A stretch of 64,000 nucleotides of DNA from Marinobacter koreensis (GCF_023156285.1 NZ_JAKZAJ010000001.1:248001-312000); one strand, 5' to 3'; numbered from the stretch's first letter, positions 25,038 through 35,513 are shown. Program-made: numbers and translations. Notes: generated by a model from the letters alone, not told the origin.

Positions 25038-25478
25038 TTAATCGCTGACGACGGTCACCGGTCCGGTCGCATGTCTGACGACTTTCTCACTGATACTGCC
25101 CAGGGTCAGTCGCTCCACGACTGAGTGACCGCGCCTGCCCAGCACCAGATGGGTGTCCGGGTTGGCTTCCAGGTATTCAATGATTTTGTGAGCAGGCTCA
25201 CCCTGCAGCAGAATCTCTTCCGCGACACTGGCATCACCGCCGATGGCTTGTTTGGCGGTGTCGAACACCTTGCGGGCGTATTCCTGTTCTTCCTGGTCAA
25301 GATCGGACGACCAGGTACCGCGGACAATCATCCTCTCCAGCTTGGTGTGCGGGAATACGGTGAGTAGTTTGAGCTGGCGGCCGGTGGCACGCGCAAGTTC
25401 GGCGGCCATCTTCGCTGCCTGGGAAGAATGCTCTGAGCCGTCGCAGGCGGCCACGATGACTGGATTAGCGTTGGCCAT
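25038..25478 (-). CDS. Universal stress protein (UspA family)
   Basis: A 146-residue single USP domain: VIVAACDGSEHSSQAA at the N-terminus and the ATP-binding-type signature LVLGRRGHSVVERLTLGSISEKVVRHATGPV at the C-terminus. The start at 25478 is set by MANAN and an AGAGG 8 bases upstream; a longer frame to 25544 has no support. Confidence 0.88.
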   Translation of the reverse strand: MANANPVIVAACDGSEHSSQAAKMAAELARATGRQLKLLTVFPHTKLERMIVRGTWSSDLDQEEQEYARKVFDTAKQAIGGDASVAEEILLQGEPAHKIIEYLEANPDTHLVLGRRGHSVVERLTLGSISEKVVRHATGPVTVVSD

Positions 25479-25528
25479 GATACATACCTCTTCTTCTGGG
25501 AATGTTCTCTCAATGTAGACCGCTCTGA

Positions 25529-26521
25529 TCACGATGGCGACCAAACTTCCCCGTGCTGCATCACCCGGAATTCCGACTCGCTGATGCCTTGCCTCTCCAG
25601 CGCCATTTTCAGTCGCCGGGGCGGCTCGTCCATGGGTTCATCGGTGAGCACGAACGTGCCCCAGTGCATGGCGACAGACTGCCGGGCACCAATGTCCTGG
25701 TGAATCCTGACCGACTCTTCCGGTGCCACGTGCACCGGAGCCATGAACCAGCGTGGGTCGTAGGCGCCGATCGGTAGTAGTGCCAGATCGATGGGCGCGA
25801 ACAGCTCACCGATCTCACGAAACACCTTTCCATAGCCGGTATCTCCGCCGAAATAGAACCGGAAGCCGTCCATCTCCAGCAGCCAGCTGCACCAGAGTGA
25901 TGTATTGGTGTCGGTCGGGGTGCGTCCGCTGAAATGCTGGGTGGGCAGGCAGAACACTTCGTTCTCGGTGGAAAGGGGCGTCGATTGCCACCAGTCGAGT
26001 TCCACGAGGTTGTGGATGCCGCGTTTTTCGAACCAGGATCGCAGGCCCATGGGCACGCAGAAGCACAGACTGTCCCGGAAACGCCGGTGCAGCTGACGCA
26101 CTGTTGGTTCGTCGAGATGGTCGTAGTGGTTGTGGGAAATCAGTACCAGATGGATCGGAGGCATGTCCGCCACCGTCAGTGCAGGCGGCGTGTAGCGTTT
26201 CGGCCCGACCAGCCGGAAGGGGCTGGCGCGCTCCGACAGCACGGGGTCGGTCAGCACGTTCAGGCCCCGATACTGAAACAGGAATGAGGCATGTCCCAGC
26301 CAGGTCAGTTGCGGTTTGTCAGGCGGGTCCATCAGCAAGTGACCATCCGGACGCAGCAGCGTGTACCGTTTGCCCTCCGGAAAACGTCGGCCGGGGGCCA
26401 GTTGCCAGCGCAGGAAATCCCCAAGGCCATGGCGCGGCACGGGGTCGAGGTTTCGGTATCTGCCCCGGTGAAAATGGCGCTCGGCAGCCAGGACTGCCAG
26501 GCGTTCACGGTTGATAGTCAT
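25529..26521 (-). CDS. MBL-fold metal-dependent hydrolase, NAPE-PLD-like
   Basis: A 330-residue metallo-beta-lactamase-fold enzyme. The HxHxDH metal motif is in LISHNHYDHLD, with further ligands in FGGDTGYG and the final AMHWGTF block. The closest architecture I recognise is the N-acyl phosphatidylethanolamine phospholipase D-like/RomA branch. The frame is open far upstream of 26521, but that part has the antisense composition of the divergent GGDEF gene, so MTINRERLAVL at 26521 is taken as the start. Confidence 0.82.
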   Translation of the reverse strand: MTINRERLAVLAAERHFHRGRYRNLDPVPRHGLGDFLRWQLAPGRRFPEGKRYTLLRPDGHLLMDPPDKPQLTWLGHASFLFQYRGLNVLTDPVLSERASPFRLVGPKRYTPPALTVADMPPIHLVLISHNHYDHLDEPTVRQLHRRFRDSLCFCVPMGLRSWFEKRGIHNLVELDWWQSTPLSTENEVFCLPTQHFSGRTPTDTNTSLWCSWLLEMDGFRFYFGGDTGYGKVFREIGELFAPIDLALLPIGAYDPRWFMAPVHVAPEESVRIHQDIGARQSVAMHWGTFVLTDEPMDEPPRRLKMALERQGISESEFRVMQHGEVWSPS

Positions 26522-26632
26522 GACTCTTGTGCACCTTTCCCGCTGAGAATTGACAGTTGTTTGCAGATTTTTTTTCGCAACATGACGTAGTTCACAGTAA
26601 TCTTGTTTGTCTTCCAAGGAATCCTGCAGTCT

Positions 26633-27694
26633 ATGGACAGTCTGAACCTTTCTGTGGCTTATGAGCCCGCTCGACAGCGCAGGCCTCAATTCTGGCGCCT
26701 GGCCATGCGATGTGCCCAGATTGCCGGGACGGTCGACGTTGCATTCTTTGCCCTGTTTCTCGCCCTCGGGTCGCCCATTCTGGCTTGGGTGAACGTGGTC
26801 AGTGTGGCCATGTATGCAGGCGCTTACTACGCGCTGAAATCCCACAATAACAAAGTTGCCGTCGTCCTGATCTGGACAGAGGTTCTCACCCATGCAGCGC
26901 TGGGGATTATCCTGATTGGCTGGGAGAGTGGATTCCACTATTACCTGCTGATGTTCATTCCGGCCATTTGTGTGTCTGCAGGGCGCCGGTGGGCGATCTA
27001 CGCGCTCTTGGCTCTCTGGGGCTATTACGTGGCGCTGGATGCTCTGATGTGGTTTATCGAACCCCTGCAGCCCATTCCCGAATCCGCCCTGCACATTGTT
27101 CACCTCTTTAACCTGAGTGTGGTTTTCGCCATGTTCAGCTATCTGGCCTCCTACTATCTGCGGATGGTGGTGTCTGCACAGCAAAAGCTTCGGGACATGG
27201 CGACGACCGATCCTCTGACGGGACTCTTTAACCGTCGCCACATGACCTACCTCGCGCAAAACGAGCTGGCCCGGTTCCAGCGCAATGGCCATCCGGTTGG
27301 CTTTCTCCTGCTGGATATCGACCATTTCAAGTCGATCAACGATCAATATGGTCACGAGGCTGGCGACAGGGTGCTGGTTGTCGTTGCGGATGCCATACGA
27401 GACGCGTTGAGAGCCCAGGATCTCGTCGGGCGATGGGGCGGAGAGGAGTTTCTGGCGATTCTCCCGGAAACCGATGCCGAAAAGGCGCGGGCAAGCGCCG
27501 AGCGGATCCGCACGGCATTTCTTGCAAAGGACTGGAAGGAAATGACCGGCATCCCGCTGGACGTCACCATCAGTATTGGCGTCAGTGAACTTGGGGCCGA
27601 TGATGATCTGAGTTCCGCGGTCAGCCGCGCCGATACGGCACTGTACCGGAGCAAGAGCAGCGGCCGGAATCGGGTGGAGCTGGAGACTGCCTGA
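26633..27694 (+). CDS. Membrane-bound GGDEF diguanylate cyclase
   Basis: A 353-residue protein with about six membrane helices in the first 180 residues, then a GGDEF domain (TTDPLTGLFNRRHM to SGRNRVELETA). The active site is GGEEF and the inhibitory I-site RAQD lies five residues before it, so both catalysis and product inhibition look intact. It would make cyclic di-GMP in response to an unknown membrane signal. ATG 26633 is preferred over an upstream TTG at 26603. Confidence 0.88.
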   Translation: MDSLNLSVAYEPARQRRPQFWRLAMRCAQIAGTVDVAFFALFLALGSPILAWVNVVSVAMYAGAYYALKSHNNKVAVVLIWTEVLTHAALGIILIGWESGFHYYLLMFIPAICVSAGRRWAIYALLALWGYYVALDALMWFIEPLQPIPESALHIVHLFNLSVVFAMFSYLASYYLRMVVSAQQKLRDMATTDPLTGLFNRRHMTYLAQNELARFQRNGHPVGFLLLDIDHFKSINDQYGHEAGDRVLVVVADAIRDALRAQDLVGRWGGEEFLAILPETDAEKARASAERIRTAFLAKDWKEMTGIPLDVTISIGVSELGADDDLSSAVSRADTALYRSKSSGRNRVELETA

Positions 27695-27754
27695 TGTCGC
27701 TCGAAGTCGGCGACTTCTGGTACCAACCGGATACTCCTGAGCTATTTTGGCCCG

Positions 27755-28720
27755 TCAGGCTATCAGGGGGCTGTCGATAGCAGAATCCTGAGCAATCACA
27801 CAATTGCGTCCCGCCGCCTTGCCCGCATAAAGGAGCTTGTCGGCTCGCTTCATGAGCGAGTCATACGATGTGTCGGTTGAGGTGAAGGACGCTACCCCCA
27901 CGGTAATGGTGGCGTGAAAGGTGACGTCTCCCGAACTGAATTCCATGTTTTCAATCCGCTTTCGGATGCGTTCGGCGAACGCGACCGCATTGTTCAGCTG
28001 GGTGTTGGGTAAGATGATCGCAAACTCTTCACCGCCAATACGGCAGGCGACATCCAGTGCGCGAAGTTCCCTTTGAATCATCGTTGCGGTATCGATCAGT
28101 ACGGTGTCACCACCGGCATGGCCGTACTGATCATTGATGGTTTTGAAATGATCAAAATCGAACATCATGACGGATGTGGGAAGGCCCGAACGAAGGGCGT
28201 CAGAATGATGCGCTTCTAACTGGGCCACGAAGTATCGCCGGTTGAAAAAGCCTGTCATGCCGTCCGTCAGAGATTCCCGCGTCAGTCTTTCCTCCAGCGC
28301 TCTCTGGTAACTGACATCCCTGACAACGGCCATGGCGGCTTCGGCCCCATCCAGCACAATGGTGTTGATCATGATATCCACCGGGACTTCCGTGCCGTCT
28401 GCACGCAAGCCGGAGAACCGCTTTTCAACTCCCATCGGCCGGGAGTGGGGTGCCCGAAAATACCCCTCGACACTTTGACTGTGGGAATTCCGGTTAGGCA
28501 CGGGGATGAGGAGCGTCAAGTCTGAGCCGTTCAGGGCCTCCACCGGGTGGCCAAACATGACCGCGGCAACCGTATTCACCAGTACGATTCTGTGTTCCTG
28601 ATTAACGATAACGATCGCATCGGGAAGGGACTCAATGAACGGCAGCAGATCGCTGGACGTCGTGATGAGTTTATTGGCTGGCTTGTGGGTGAGGACGGTC
28701 ACAGGAGTAGGGGAAATCAA
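27755..28720 (-). CDS. PAS-GGDEF diguanylate cyclase
   Basis: A 321-residue soluble protein. Residues about 25-145 are a PAS domain (LPDAIVIVNQEHRIVLVN to VVRDVSYQR), and residues about 150-310 a GGDEF domain with an intact GGEEF active site and a RALD I-site in the right position. It would couple an internal sensory cue to cyclic di-GMP. Convergent with the membrane GGDEF gene. Confidence 0.88.
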   Translation of the reverse strand: MISPTPVTVLTHKPANKLITTSSDLLPFIESLPDAIVIVNQEHRIVLVNTVAAVMFGHPVEALNGSDLTLLIPVPNRNSHSQSVEGYFRAPHSRPMGVEKRFSGLRADGTEVPVDIMINTIVLDGAEAAMAVVRDVSYQRALEERLTRESLTDGMTGFFNRRYFVAQLEAHHSDALRSGLPTSVMMFDFDHFKTINDQYGHAGGDTVLIDTATMIQRELRALDVACRIGGEEFAIILPNTQLNNAVAFAERIRKRIENMEFSSGDVTFHATITVGVASFTSTDTSYDSLMKRADKLLYAGKAAGRNCVIAQDSAIDSPLIA

Positions 28721-28811
28721 ATGTTGAACATTTATTCACCCAATATACCTGTTAGGGGCTCAAATACCACTAAACTGCGAAAAACAGGCTGGATTGGCCC
28801 TATTTGAGGCC

Positions 28812-29264
28812 TCACTCCTCAATCACTTCCCGCTCAAACCGGCCAAGAATCACCACGATAATGAGGGCAAGGACGGTCACCATGCTTGCCAGGGCCAGCG
28901 TCCCGACACCGCAGGCCACGCCAATTGCGCCGGCGATCCAGATGGAAGCACCCGTGGTGATGCCCTGGACATTACCCCTGCTTTGAATGATGCAACCAGC
29001 ACCCAGGAACCCGATGCCACCAATGATGCCCTGTACGATGCGCGAGGGATCAATGCGGGCCGAGGGATCGCCCTGGGCGGTTGCCATCAGGATGTGCAGG
29101 CCGATCAGGGTAAATGTGGCGGCGCCCACCGAGACCAGCATATGAGAGCGCAGTCCCGCTGGCTTGCCACGAAGTTCTCGCTCCAGCCCCAGCACCAGGG
29201 CAAGGCCGGCCGCCATCAGCAGGCGGACCATCATGTCCATGGCAGGAATTTCGCTTTCGAACAT
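28812..29264 (-). CDS. MgtC/SapB-family membrane protein
   Basis: A 150-residue protein with about four membrane helices. RLLMAAGLALVLGLERELRGKPAGLRSHMLVSVGAA, GIIGGIGFLGAGCII and GITTGASIWIAGAIGVACG are the characteristic MgtC blocks. The long C-terminal cytoplasmic domain of Salmonella MgtC is missing, so this is the short SapB-like form. Role likely in membrane or magnesium stress. Confidence 0.85.
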   Translation of the reverse strand: MFESEIPAMDMMVRLLMAAGLALVLGLERELRGKPAGLRSHMLVSVGAATFTLIGLHILMATAQGDPSARIDPSRIVQGIIGGIGFLGAGCIIQSRGNVQGITTGASIWIAGAIGVACGVGTLALASMVTVLALIIVVILGRFEREVIEE

Positions 29265-29311
29265 GCATCACCTGTGACAGAAACTGGGTAGAGTCAGGCC
29301 GGTAGACCTTC

Positions 29312-29497
29312 TCAGTGCCTGGGATTGGTGTTGTCCCTTGAGGATTCGTCCTCGGAGGCGTTGTCATCGGAGGTGAGGTAGAAATCCTTGTCCTCGTAGG
29401 TCTTCACATCCGGGTCTTCAATGGCGTTCTTGCGACGGCCCTTGTAGAGCCAGAAGGCCACAACCGCGCCAATGATGATCACAAAGATCCACTTCAT
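29312..29497 (-). CDS. Small single-helix membrane protein
   Basis: A 61-residue protein: one N-terminal membrane helix (WIFVIIIGAVVAFWLYK), then an acidic, Ser-rich cytoplasmic tail. A ribosome-binding GGAGGAACGA precedes the start. No family recognised. Confidence 0.65.
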   Translation of the reverse strand: MKWIFVIIIGAVVAFWLYKGRRKNAIEDPDVKTYEDKDFYLTSDDNASEDESSRDNTNPRH

Positions 29498-29704
29498 GTT
29501 CGTTCCTCCGTAAGGTGCTATGTCCTCTATTCAGAACTCTGTGGGGCGATCCGTCAATGTTTATCGAAAAAGCAGAGCACCTGGGTCAAAGGTTGGTTGC
29601 GCCGTCTCTTCACGGTAACATCGTCGGTTCCATCACCCGGGCGCGGATCGCCCTCAAAACGGTGATGTCGTTTCATGGATGGCTGCTAACGCAAAGGATG
29701 CGAT

Positions 29705-29995
29705 ATGAGCAAAGCGATGGTTCTGGTCGGAGACCTGGGCTCTGATCACGACGGTTTTCCCCCCACGCCGGTCATTGCCGGTTCCCCCGATGTTCTGATT
29801 GACGGCAGGCCCGCTGCCCGCGTTGGGGATCCGCTGGCCCCCCATTCCAAACCGAAACACCCACCACACCCCCGCACAATCGCTGGTGGATCCCGCACCG
29901 TGATGATCAATGGCAAGCCGGCGACGATAACCGGAGGGGCTATTTCCTGCGGTGGGGTAATGATGGGGAGTGGCAGCGTTGTTGTTGGCGATTAG
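29705..29995 (+). CDS. PAAR-repeat protein (type VI secretion spike tip)
   Basis: A 96-residue protein that is almost entirely a PAAR domain: VGDLGSDHDGFPPTPVIAGS, VLIDGRPAARVGDPLAPH, RTIAGGSRTVMINGKPATITGG and a Gly-rich ending. PAAR proteins cap VgrG spikes and carry effectors in type VI secretion. No vgrG, hcp or tss gene lies in this window. Its end overlaps the next small membrane-protein gene by about 26 bases. Confidence 0.88.
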   Translation: MSKAMVLVGDLGSDHDGFPPTPVIAGSPDVLIDGRPAARVGDPLAPHSKPKHPPHPRTIAGGSRTVMINGKPATITGGAISCGGVMMGSGSVVVGD

Positions 29996-30383
29996 CATCG
30001 GTCTAAGCCACTTCCAAATCAGCGCAGCATTTGTCGGAGCGGGTGCGATTGGTTTGGGTCTAATTTCGCTGACAGCGATGATTACCTTCGCCTTTTCAAG
30101 AGTGGCGATGATCGAGAAGAAGATCTCGCACAGTGATTCTGCTGCGCTTCACCACAGTAAGGTCTGGGGTAATGATCCCCTGGGAAGATTGATGAGGAGC
30201 AGCTATGTTTTTACGTTTCTTGTGCTTCGATCCCTACCATCCAGCCGGCTCAAACGTTCCGCCGAGCAAATTGGCGACATATCTGCTCGGTTACCGGTGA
30301 ACTTGACTCTATGGGCGATTTTGCCGCCTTTGATGATGTACGGTTGTTTTGTTGTCCTTCTGATTGTAAGCCTGTTTTTGTAA
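29970..30383 (+). CDS. Small membrane protein overlapping the PAAR gene
   Basis: About 137 residues with helices near the N-terminus (two) and C-terminus (one or two), and a polar middle (RVAMIEKKISHSDSAALHHSK). The start is uncertain: GTG at 29970 has GGGGAG directly against it, while TTG at 29979 has that same site at a normal 8-base distance. No family recognised. Its overlap with the PAAR gene suggests coupled expression, so a type VI immunity or accessory role is possible but unproven. Confidence 0.6.
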   Translation: MAALLLAISIGLSHFQISAAFVGAGAIGLGLISLTAMITFAFSRVAMIEKKISHSDSAALHHSKVWGNDPLGRLMRSSYVFTFLVLRSLPSSRLKRSAEQIGDISARLPVNLTLWAILPPLMMYGCFVVLLIVSLFL

Positions 30384-30523
30384 GTGGCTCTGCGGTCTGC
30401 GGACAATTCCACGGGCCATGCGTCTTCATTGATCAGAGAAGTGCCGCAGCGAAACGCGCCTTCGCTGCTCGGGGCGATTACAGCGAGGACCCTCAGGGCC
30501 AGCAGTTATTGGGGCATTGGTGA

Positions 30524-31021
30524 TCAACTGCTTGGCATCCAGAGGCTTTGCAACTGCCCGACCAGTGAAGAGCCCACCCCCTGGCTGCTCAGGAAGTTCA
30601 GGAGAATCGGGGCGAACTGCTGGATCATCCCGCTGTCCATGCCCAGCGCGGAGAAGGCTGATTGAACGCCATTCATCGACGAGATGCCGGGGATCAGGCT
30701 TTTACCCTGGCTTCCGTCGCCTCCCAACAGGCCAGCCAGTCCCGGGATTTTGCTGGTCAGGGCACTCATGCTGTCGGCGCCGAGCTGGTGTTTCGCCAGT
30801 TGCAGCAGGGCACTGGTACCGCCGGCAGCCTGTGTTTTTGTCACGTGAAGCTGATCCTGAAGCTGGCCGACCAAAAATCGTGCGTCACCGCTGACTTCGG
30901 TGGTAGGGGAGACTGCCCCGGTTTCTTTCGAGATCGTGTCGTTCAGAGTAAAGGCGTCAACGGTGGGTGAAAGCAGGTAAATGCTGGAAATCAGCAGGAA
31001 TTGCTTGAGAATGGCGTTCAT
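30524..31021 (-). CDS. DUF2780 exported protein
   Basis: A 165-residue protein with a signal peptide (MNAILKQFLLISSIYLLSPTVDA) and the DUF2780 core: FLVGQLQDQLHVTKTQAAGGTSALLQLAKHQL, LTSKIPGLAGLLG and APILLNFLSSQGVGSSLVGQL. Found in periplasm-exported proteins of unknown function. Confidence 0.8.
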   Translation of the reverse strand: MNAILKQFLLISSIYLLSPTVDAFTLNDTISKETGAVSPTTEVSGDARFLVGQLQDQLHVTKTQAAGGTSALLQLAKHQLGADSMSALTSKIPGLAGLLGGDGSQGKSLIPGISSMNGVQSAFSALGMDSGMIQQFAPILLNFLSSQGVGSSLVGQLQSLWMPSS

Positions 31022-31174
31022 TCTGAGGTCCCTCAGGCGTGCGTTGATGATCGTAATCGATTATTTGGGGCGGTATCGGAATAAAAAAGTGTTGTTATCC
31101 GAGACAGGCGATGTGATGGCGCCAATCCACGGAGCCGGCCAGGCTGGAGGATTCGTGCTGGGGTTGGGGCAACG

Positions 31175-32068
31175 TTAACTTCGGTTCCGAAGGGTAAGAG
31201 CCTGATTTTTGAGACTTTTGATGATTTCCGGCACCTTGAACGGCAACAGGGTCGCGGTGGTTTTTAACAGGCTGATAAGGACATTCATTCGCTTGTACCA
31301 GAGCACGCGATGTATCTTCTTTTTCATCGGATGGTAACCTTCGAGGTAAAGGTCGTTCACACGGTCAGCGTTGTTGGTGAGGCTGTAACGGCTCAGATCC
31401 AGCGGCACCACGATGTCCGCGTTCTTCAGCTGCTTGCGGGTATTGAAATCGATACTGATGTTGATCGCGTTGCTGATCACGTCGAGCGTGTTTTCCGGCT
31501 TCGGGTACCGGGCGACATGGCTCAGATCCACGGCAATGGTAATGCCTGCGCCCATCTTTTCCAGGGGTGAAATCGGGACGTTTTCGACCAGCCCCCCATC
31601 GACCAGGGTCCGGCCGTCGATCTCAACCGGTACGAACAGGCCGGGCACTGCCATGGACGCACAAACGGCGTCTGCCAGACTGCCTTCGCGGAAAATCAGC
31701 TGCTCTCCGGTTTCAATATCCGTTGCACAAATGGCGAGTGGAATCTCCGCGTCCTCAATCCGACAGTCCCCCAGATCCCGCTGAATCATTTCCCGAATCA
31801 CGTGGGTGCTGAACAGGCCTCCGCGCTCCAGGGTAAAGTTGATAATCCGGGACAGGTTCAGTGTGGAGCAGATGGACAGTATGGATTCTGCCGGGCGGCC
31901 GAAGGCGTAATAGCTGGCAATGAGCGCCCCCGCACTGGTACCCGAAATGCAATGAATGCGGATGCCTTCTTCCTCGAATGCCTTCAAGACGCCGATATGA
32001 GCAATGCCCCTGGCCGCACCGCCGCCCAGGGCCAGACCGATACGGGTGTTGAAGGGATTGAGTTTCAT
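31175..32068 (-). CDS. Patatin-like phospholipase (RssA-like)
   Basis: A 297-residue acyl hydrolase. The oxyanion loop GGGAARG is at about 14-20, the nucleophile elbow GTSAG follows (SGTSAGAL), and the catalytic Asp is in VDGGLVENVP. This Ser-Asp dyad is the patatin signature. The C-terminal part is basic and partly hydrophobic, suggesting membrane contact. Confidence 0.88.
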   Translation of the reverse strand: MKLNPFNTRIGLALGGGAARGIAHIGVLKAFEEEGIRIHCISGTSAGALIASYYAFGRPAESILSICSTLNLSRIINFTLERGGLFSTHVIREMIQRDLGDCRIEDAEIPLAICATDIETGEQLIFREGSLADAVCASMAVPGLFVPVEIDGRTLVDGGLVENVPISPLEKMGAGITIAVDLSHVARYPKPENTLDVISNAINISIDFNTRKQLKNADIVVPLDLSRYSLTNNADRVNDLYLEGYHPMKKKIHRVLWYKRMNVLISLLKTTATLLPFKVPEIIKSLKNQALTLRNRS

Positions 32069-32173
32069 GGGTCAGTGCCTGTCGGTATCCGTGAGCATCG
32101 GGTATGCATTTCCTGTATTTCATCGTAATCTGATCGGCATCCAAACAAAAACAAAACGGAAAGGAAAAAGCCG

Positions 32174-33913
32174 ATGGCCCAGTACGACGTGATCATCGAG
32201 GGTGGGCGTTATTTTGACGGTACCGGGGCACCGTCGTCCATTCGCAACCTGGCCATCAAGGATGGCCGCATTGCCCGGGTAACCGCCGAGCCGATCTCTC
32301 ATGCTGAGGCCGATCGCGTGATTGATGCCAGCGGCCGATGGGTCACACCGGGCTTTCTCGACACCCACACCCATTACGACGCGGAATTGCTGGTGAGCCC
32401 CAGTCTGTCGGAGTCCGTTCGCCATGGGGTGACGACAGTGCTGGTCGGTAGTTGTTCCCTGAGCATGATATGCAGCGACTACGAGGATGCGTCGGATATC
32501 TTTACCCGAGTGGAGACGGTGCCCCGGGAACGGGTTTTACCCATCCTGAAAACCCACAAAACCTGGTCCACCCCCAAACAGTGGGCCGACTATGTGAAGC
32601 GAGTGCCGCTGGGTCCCAACGTCATCAGTTTCCTCGGTCACAGCGATCTCCGGGTGGGCGTGATGGGGCTGAGCCGGGCCACCAATAGGGACGTTCAGCC
32701 AAGTGAGGAAGAAATGCAGGCCATGGAGGCGCTACTCAAGGAAGCGCTGGACGAGGGATTCCTCGGGCTGTCCACCATGTGCCTGAAATGGGACAAGGTA
32801 GATGGTGACCGTGAGTGGTCCAAGAGCCTGCCGAGCACCTATGCCCACTGGAAGGAAATTGCCCGTCTGAACAAACTGGTGCGTCGATACGGCCGCGCAC
32901 ACCAGGGCGCACCGAATGCCGCCACGCCGCTCCAGATTCTGCAGTACGTGCGTGAATGCCTGGGCTGGCTGCGTCGGCCTCTGAAGACCACCCTGATCAG
33001 CCAGATGGACCTGAAGGGCAGTGCCTACCTGACCAACCTCACCAAAATGACGTCCCGGATCACCAATGCGCTGCGCGGCGATTTCCGCTGGCAGGTGTTG
33101 CCGACGCCGTTCACCGTGTATGCCGATGGCATCGACGTGGTGTTCTTTGAGGAGTTTGGAGCGGGCGAGATGGCGCTGGACCTGAAGGACGCGGTGGAGC
33201 GCAACGAGTTGCTCAAGGATGAAAAATACCGTCGGGAATTCCGGCGGTTCTATGGGGAAAAACTGAGCCCGAGGGTATGGCAGCGGGACTTCGGCGACGC
33301 GATGATCATCGATTGCCCGGATGCATCGCTGATCGGCAAGAACTTCGAGGAAGTGGCCCGGGCCCGTGGTGTCCACGTGGTGGACCTGTTCCTCGACCTG
33401 GTGGTGGAGTTCGGCAAGAAAATCCGTTGGTACACCACCGTTGGCAATCACCGAAAACCGGTGCTCAAGCGAATGGTGAAAGATCCGCGGGCACTGATTA
33501 CGTTCAGTGATGCCGGCGCCCACATCCGAAACATGGCGTTCTACAACCTGCCCCTGCGCATGCTCAAGCTGGTCCAGGAATCCATCGACGAAGGTGATCC
33601 GGTGATGACCATGGAGCAGGCGGTTTTCCGACTGACCGGCGACCAGGCCGACTGGTTTGGGGTGGACGCGGGTAAGATCCGTGAGGGAGACCGGGCTGAT
33701 GTGGTGGTTCTGGACCCGGCCGGCTTTGATCAGAATCTGGAGGAGGTTTCCTGGGCTGACATGGAAAACTTCGACCTGAAACGTCTGGTCAACCGCAATC
33801 CCGGCATCGTCAAAACCGTGTTGATCAACGGGAAAGTAGCTGTGGACGATGAGCAGTTGTCGCCGGCATTGGGGCACGAGATGGGGTACGGGGCGTTTCT
33901 TCCGGCCTGGTGA
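32174..33913 (+). CDS. Amidohydrolase, N-acyl-D-amino-acid deacylase-like
   Basis: A 579-residue metal-dependent hydrolase. [20 protein letters not shown] and [14 protein letters not shown] are classic for the D-aminoacylase branch, in which the HxH and downstream Asp (FSDAGAH) hold zinc. The C-terminal [16 protein letters not shown] closing strand is also typical. Substrate unknown; N-acylated amino acids or related amides are possible. The 3' end overlaps the converging chemoreceptor gene by 89 bases. Confidence 0.85.
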   Translation: MAQYDVIIEGGRYFDGTGAPSSIRNLAIKDGRIARVTAEPISHAEADRVIDASGRWVTPGFLDTHTHYDAELLVSPSLSESVRHGVTTVLVGSCSLSMICSDYEDASDIFTRVETVPRERVLPILKTHKTWSTPKQWADYVKRVPLGPNVISFLGHSDLRVGVMGLSRATNRDVQPSEEEMQAMEALLKEALDEGFLGLSTMCLKWDKVDGDREWSKSLPSTYAHWKEIARLNKLVRRYGRAHQGAPNAATPLQILQYVRECLGWLRRPLKTTLISQMDLKGSAYLTNLTKMTSRITNALRGDFRWQVLPTPFTVYADGIDVVFFEEFGAGEMALDLKDAVERNELLKDEKYRREFRRFYGEKLSPRVWQRDFGDAMIIDCPDASLIGKNFEEVARARGVHVVDLFLDLVVEFGKKIRWYTTVGNHRKPVLKRMVKDPRALITFSDAGAHIRNMAFYNLPLRMLKLVQESIDEGDPVMTMEQAVFRLTGDQADWFGVDAGKIREGDRADVVVLDPAGFDQNLEEVSWADMENFDLKRLVNRNPGIVKTVLINGKVAVDDEQLSPALGHEMGYGAFLPAW

Positions 33914-35513
33914 GGCCGGCTTGGGCGTCCGTCCGGAATGCACCCAGATGATGATTGAGGTCGGTATTCGCCTGCTCAAGGCTGGCAATGACTGTGAGTA
34001 CGGAGGCCATCTGGGACTGCATCTGTTCACCGCCACTCGCGACTCGCTCGATCCGATGGTTGATATCCATCGCCACGGTGGACTGTTCTTCGGTTGATGC
34101 AGCTACCTCCCGGAGCATGGCGGCAACATCCTGAATGGAGTGGTTCATCTCCCCGAGCAGCACGCTCATCGAATGCCCGGATTCGACGCCGGTTGCTATG
34201 GCTTGGCGGGCTTCACCAAGGCTGTCATGGACTTTGCCGGTACTGTTCTGGACGGTATCAACAATGCCTGCGATGTCTGACGTCAGGGACCGGGTGCGAT
34301 CAGAGAGCTGTTTGACTTCGTCGGCAACGACAGCGAATCCGCGTCCGTGGCTGCCCGCCCGGGCGGCCTCAATGGCGGCATTCAACGCCAGCAGGGTGGT
34401 CTGTTCCGAAATGTCGTGAATAGCCCGGGTGACCGAGGCGACTTCGTTGATGGCCGCCGACAGCTCTTCCACCATGGTGCTGGTTGCGGCAACGGTGCTG
34501 TCGATGGACTCCAGGGCGTCGCGATTGGTTTCGCCCATGGCATTGCCCCGGGCCACGATCTGTTCGCCTTCGGCGGCGGTATCGCTGGCCTGGGCCGATT
34601 TTTCCGCAACTTCACGGAAACTGAGGCTCAGTTGTTCCACGGCTTCCCGCATTTGCCGGGTTTCGTCGGCCTGGGCGGCGATGTTCCGGTCGGCTTCTCC
34701 GGTGACCTGTCGCAGGTTCATTACCACGGAATCACTCTGGTCAGCGGAGGTGCGAACGGATTTCAGTGTGCCCACGAACAGCTCGAGAAAGTGATTGACG
34801 GCACGTCCTATCTCGCTGATCTCATCCTTGCCACTATCCTGAAAGCGGCTGGTCAGGTCGCCCTCGATCAGCTGGGCTGAATGCCCCTGGAATTCGGCCA
34901 CCGACCGTTTCATCCGCACCAGAACGATGGTTACCAGGATGACCAGCAAGATGGCGGACCCACCGAGCACCAGCAGGATTTCAGTGCGCTGAGCTCGCAG
35001 GTTTTGCGCGATGCCATCCGCGAGTGTGTCGCTGTAAGCGGACGCCAGACTGATGGTGTTCTTGAAAGAGCTCTGCAATGGCACGAAGAGGGACTGATAG
35101 ACGCTGTCGACCATGCCCAGGGCGGATGCCGGATCGGTCTCCGCCATTTTGTTCAGCTCCACGCTCTGCTGATAGTAGTCGGCCCATGCCGTGGCCGTGG
35201 CTTCGATGGCATCCGCCAGCTCAGGCGTGCGGTTGTCGGCAAGTGCTGCCCGGGCGGACGCGAATCGCTGCTGAAGATCGCTGTTGACCTCTTTCAGCAA
35301 CGAGGCGGTTTCCGGCATGATCGGATCGGCCTTGATCGTGGTGGTCGCCCGGGCCAGAGCCTGCGCCAGATTCTGCGTGACCCGCGTTGCCTCGTTGAAG
35401 CGAAGGGATTGCTCCATGACCCGGTCTGATCCGAACAGTGCAAGGCCACTGATGAGCATCGCCAGCAGAATGGACAGGGTGGACAGAAGGATCACTTTCA
35501 GGCGGATCGACAC
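33825..35513 (-). CDS. Methyl-accepting chemotaxis protein
   Basis: A 562-residue chemoreceptor: first helix about 7-28, a four-helix-bundle periplasmic sensor to about 175, second helix about 178-200, a HAMP domain, and a signalling domain whose hairpin tip reads [34 protein letters not shown]. The last 30 residues (from [13 protein letters not shown]) are Pro-rich and lie in the overlap with the amidohydrolase gene. No CheR-binding pentapeptide is visible. Confidence 0.9.
   Translation of the reverse strand: MSIRLKVILLSTLSILLAMLISGLALFGSDRVMEQSLRFNEATRVTQNLAQALARATTTIKADPIMPETASLLKEVNSDLQQRFASARAALADNRTPELADAIEATATAWADYYQQSVELNKMAETDPASALGMVDSVYQSLFVPLQSSFKNTISLASAYSDTLADGIAQNLRAQRTEILLVLGGSAILLVILVTIVLVRMKRSVAEFQGHSAQLIEGDLTSRFQDSGKDEISEIGRAVNHFLELFVGTLKSVRTSADQSDSVVMNLRQVTGEADRNIAAQADETRQMREAVEQLSLSFREVAEKSAQASDTAAEGEQIVARGNAMGETNRDALESIDSTVAATSTMVEELSAAINEVASVTRAIHDISEQTTLLALNAAIEAARAGSHGRGFAVVADEVKQLSDRTRSLTSDIAGIVDTVQNSTGKVHDSLGEARQAIATGVESGHSMSVLLGEMNHSIQDVAAMLREVAASTEEQSTVAMDINHRIERVASGGEQMQSQMASVLTVIASLEQANTDLNHHLGAFRTDAQAGLTRPEETPRTPSRAPMPATTAHRPQLLSR

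Noticed and set aside
26522..27355. A long upstream extension of the MBL hydrolase frame
   Set aside because: It overlaps the divergent GGDEF gene and encodes no hydrolase sequence; the real N-terminus starts at 26521.
32732..34036. A 434-codon open frame antisense to the amidohydrolase
   Set aside because: It shadows a gene with clear catalytic motifs and shows no domain of its own.
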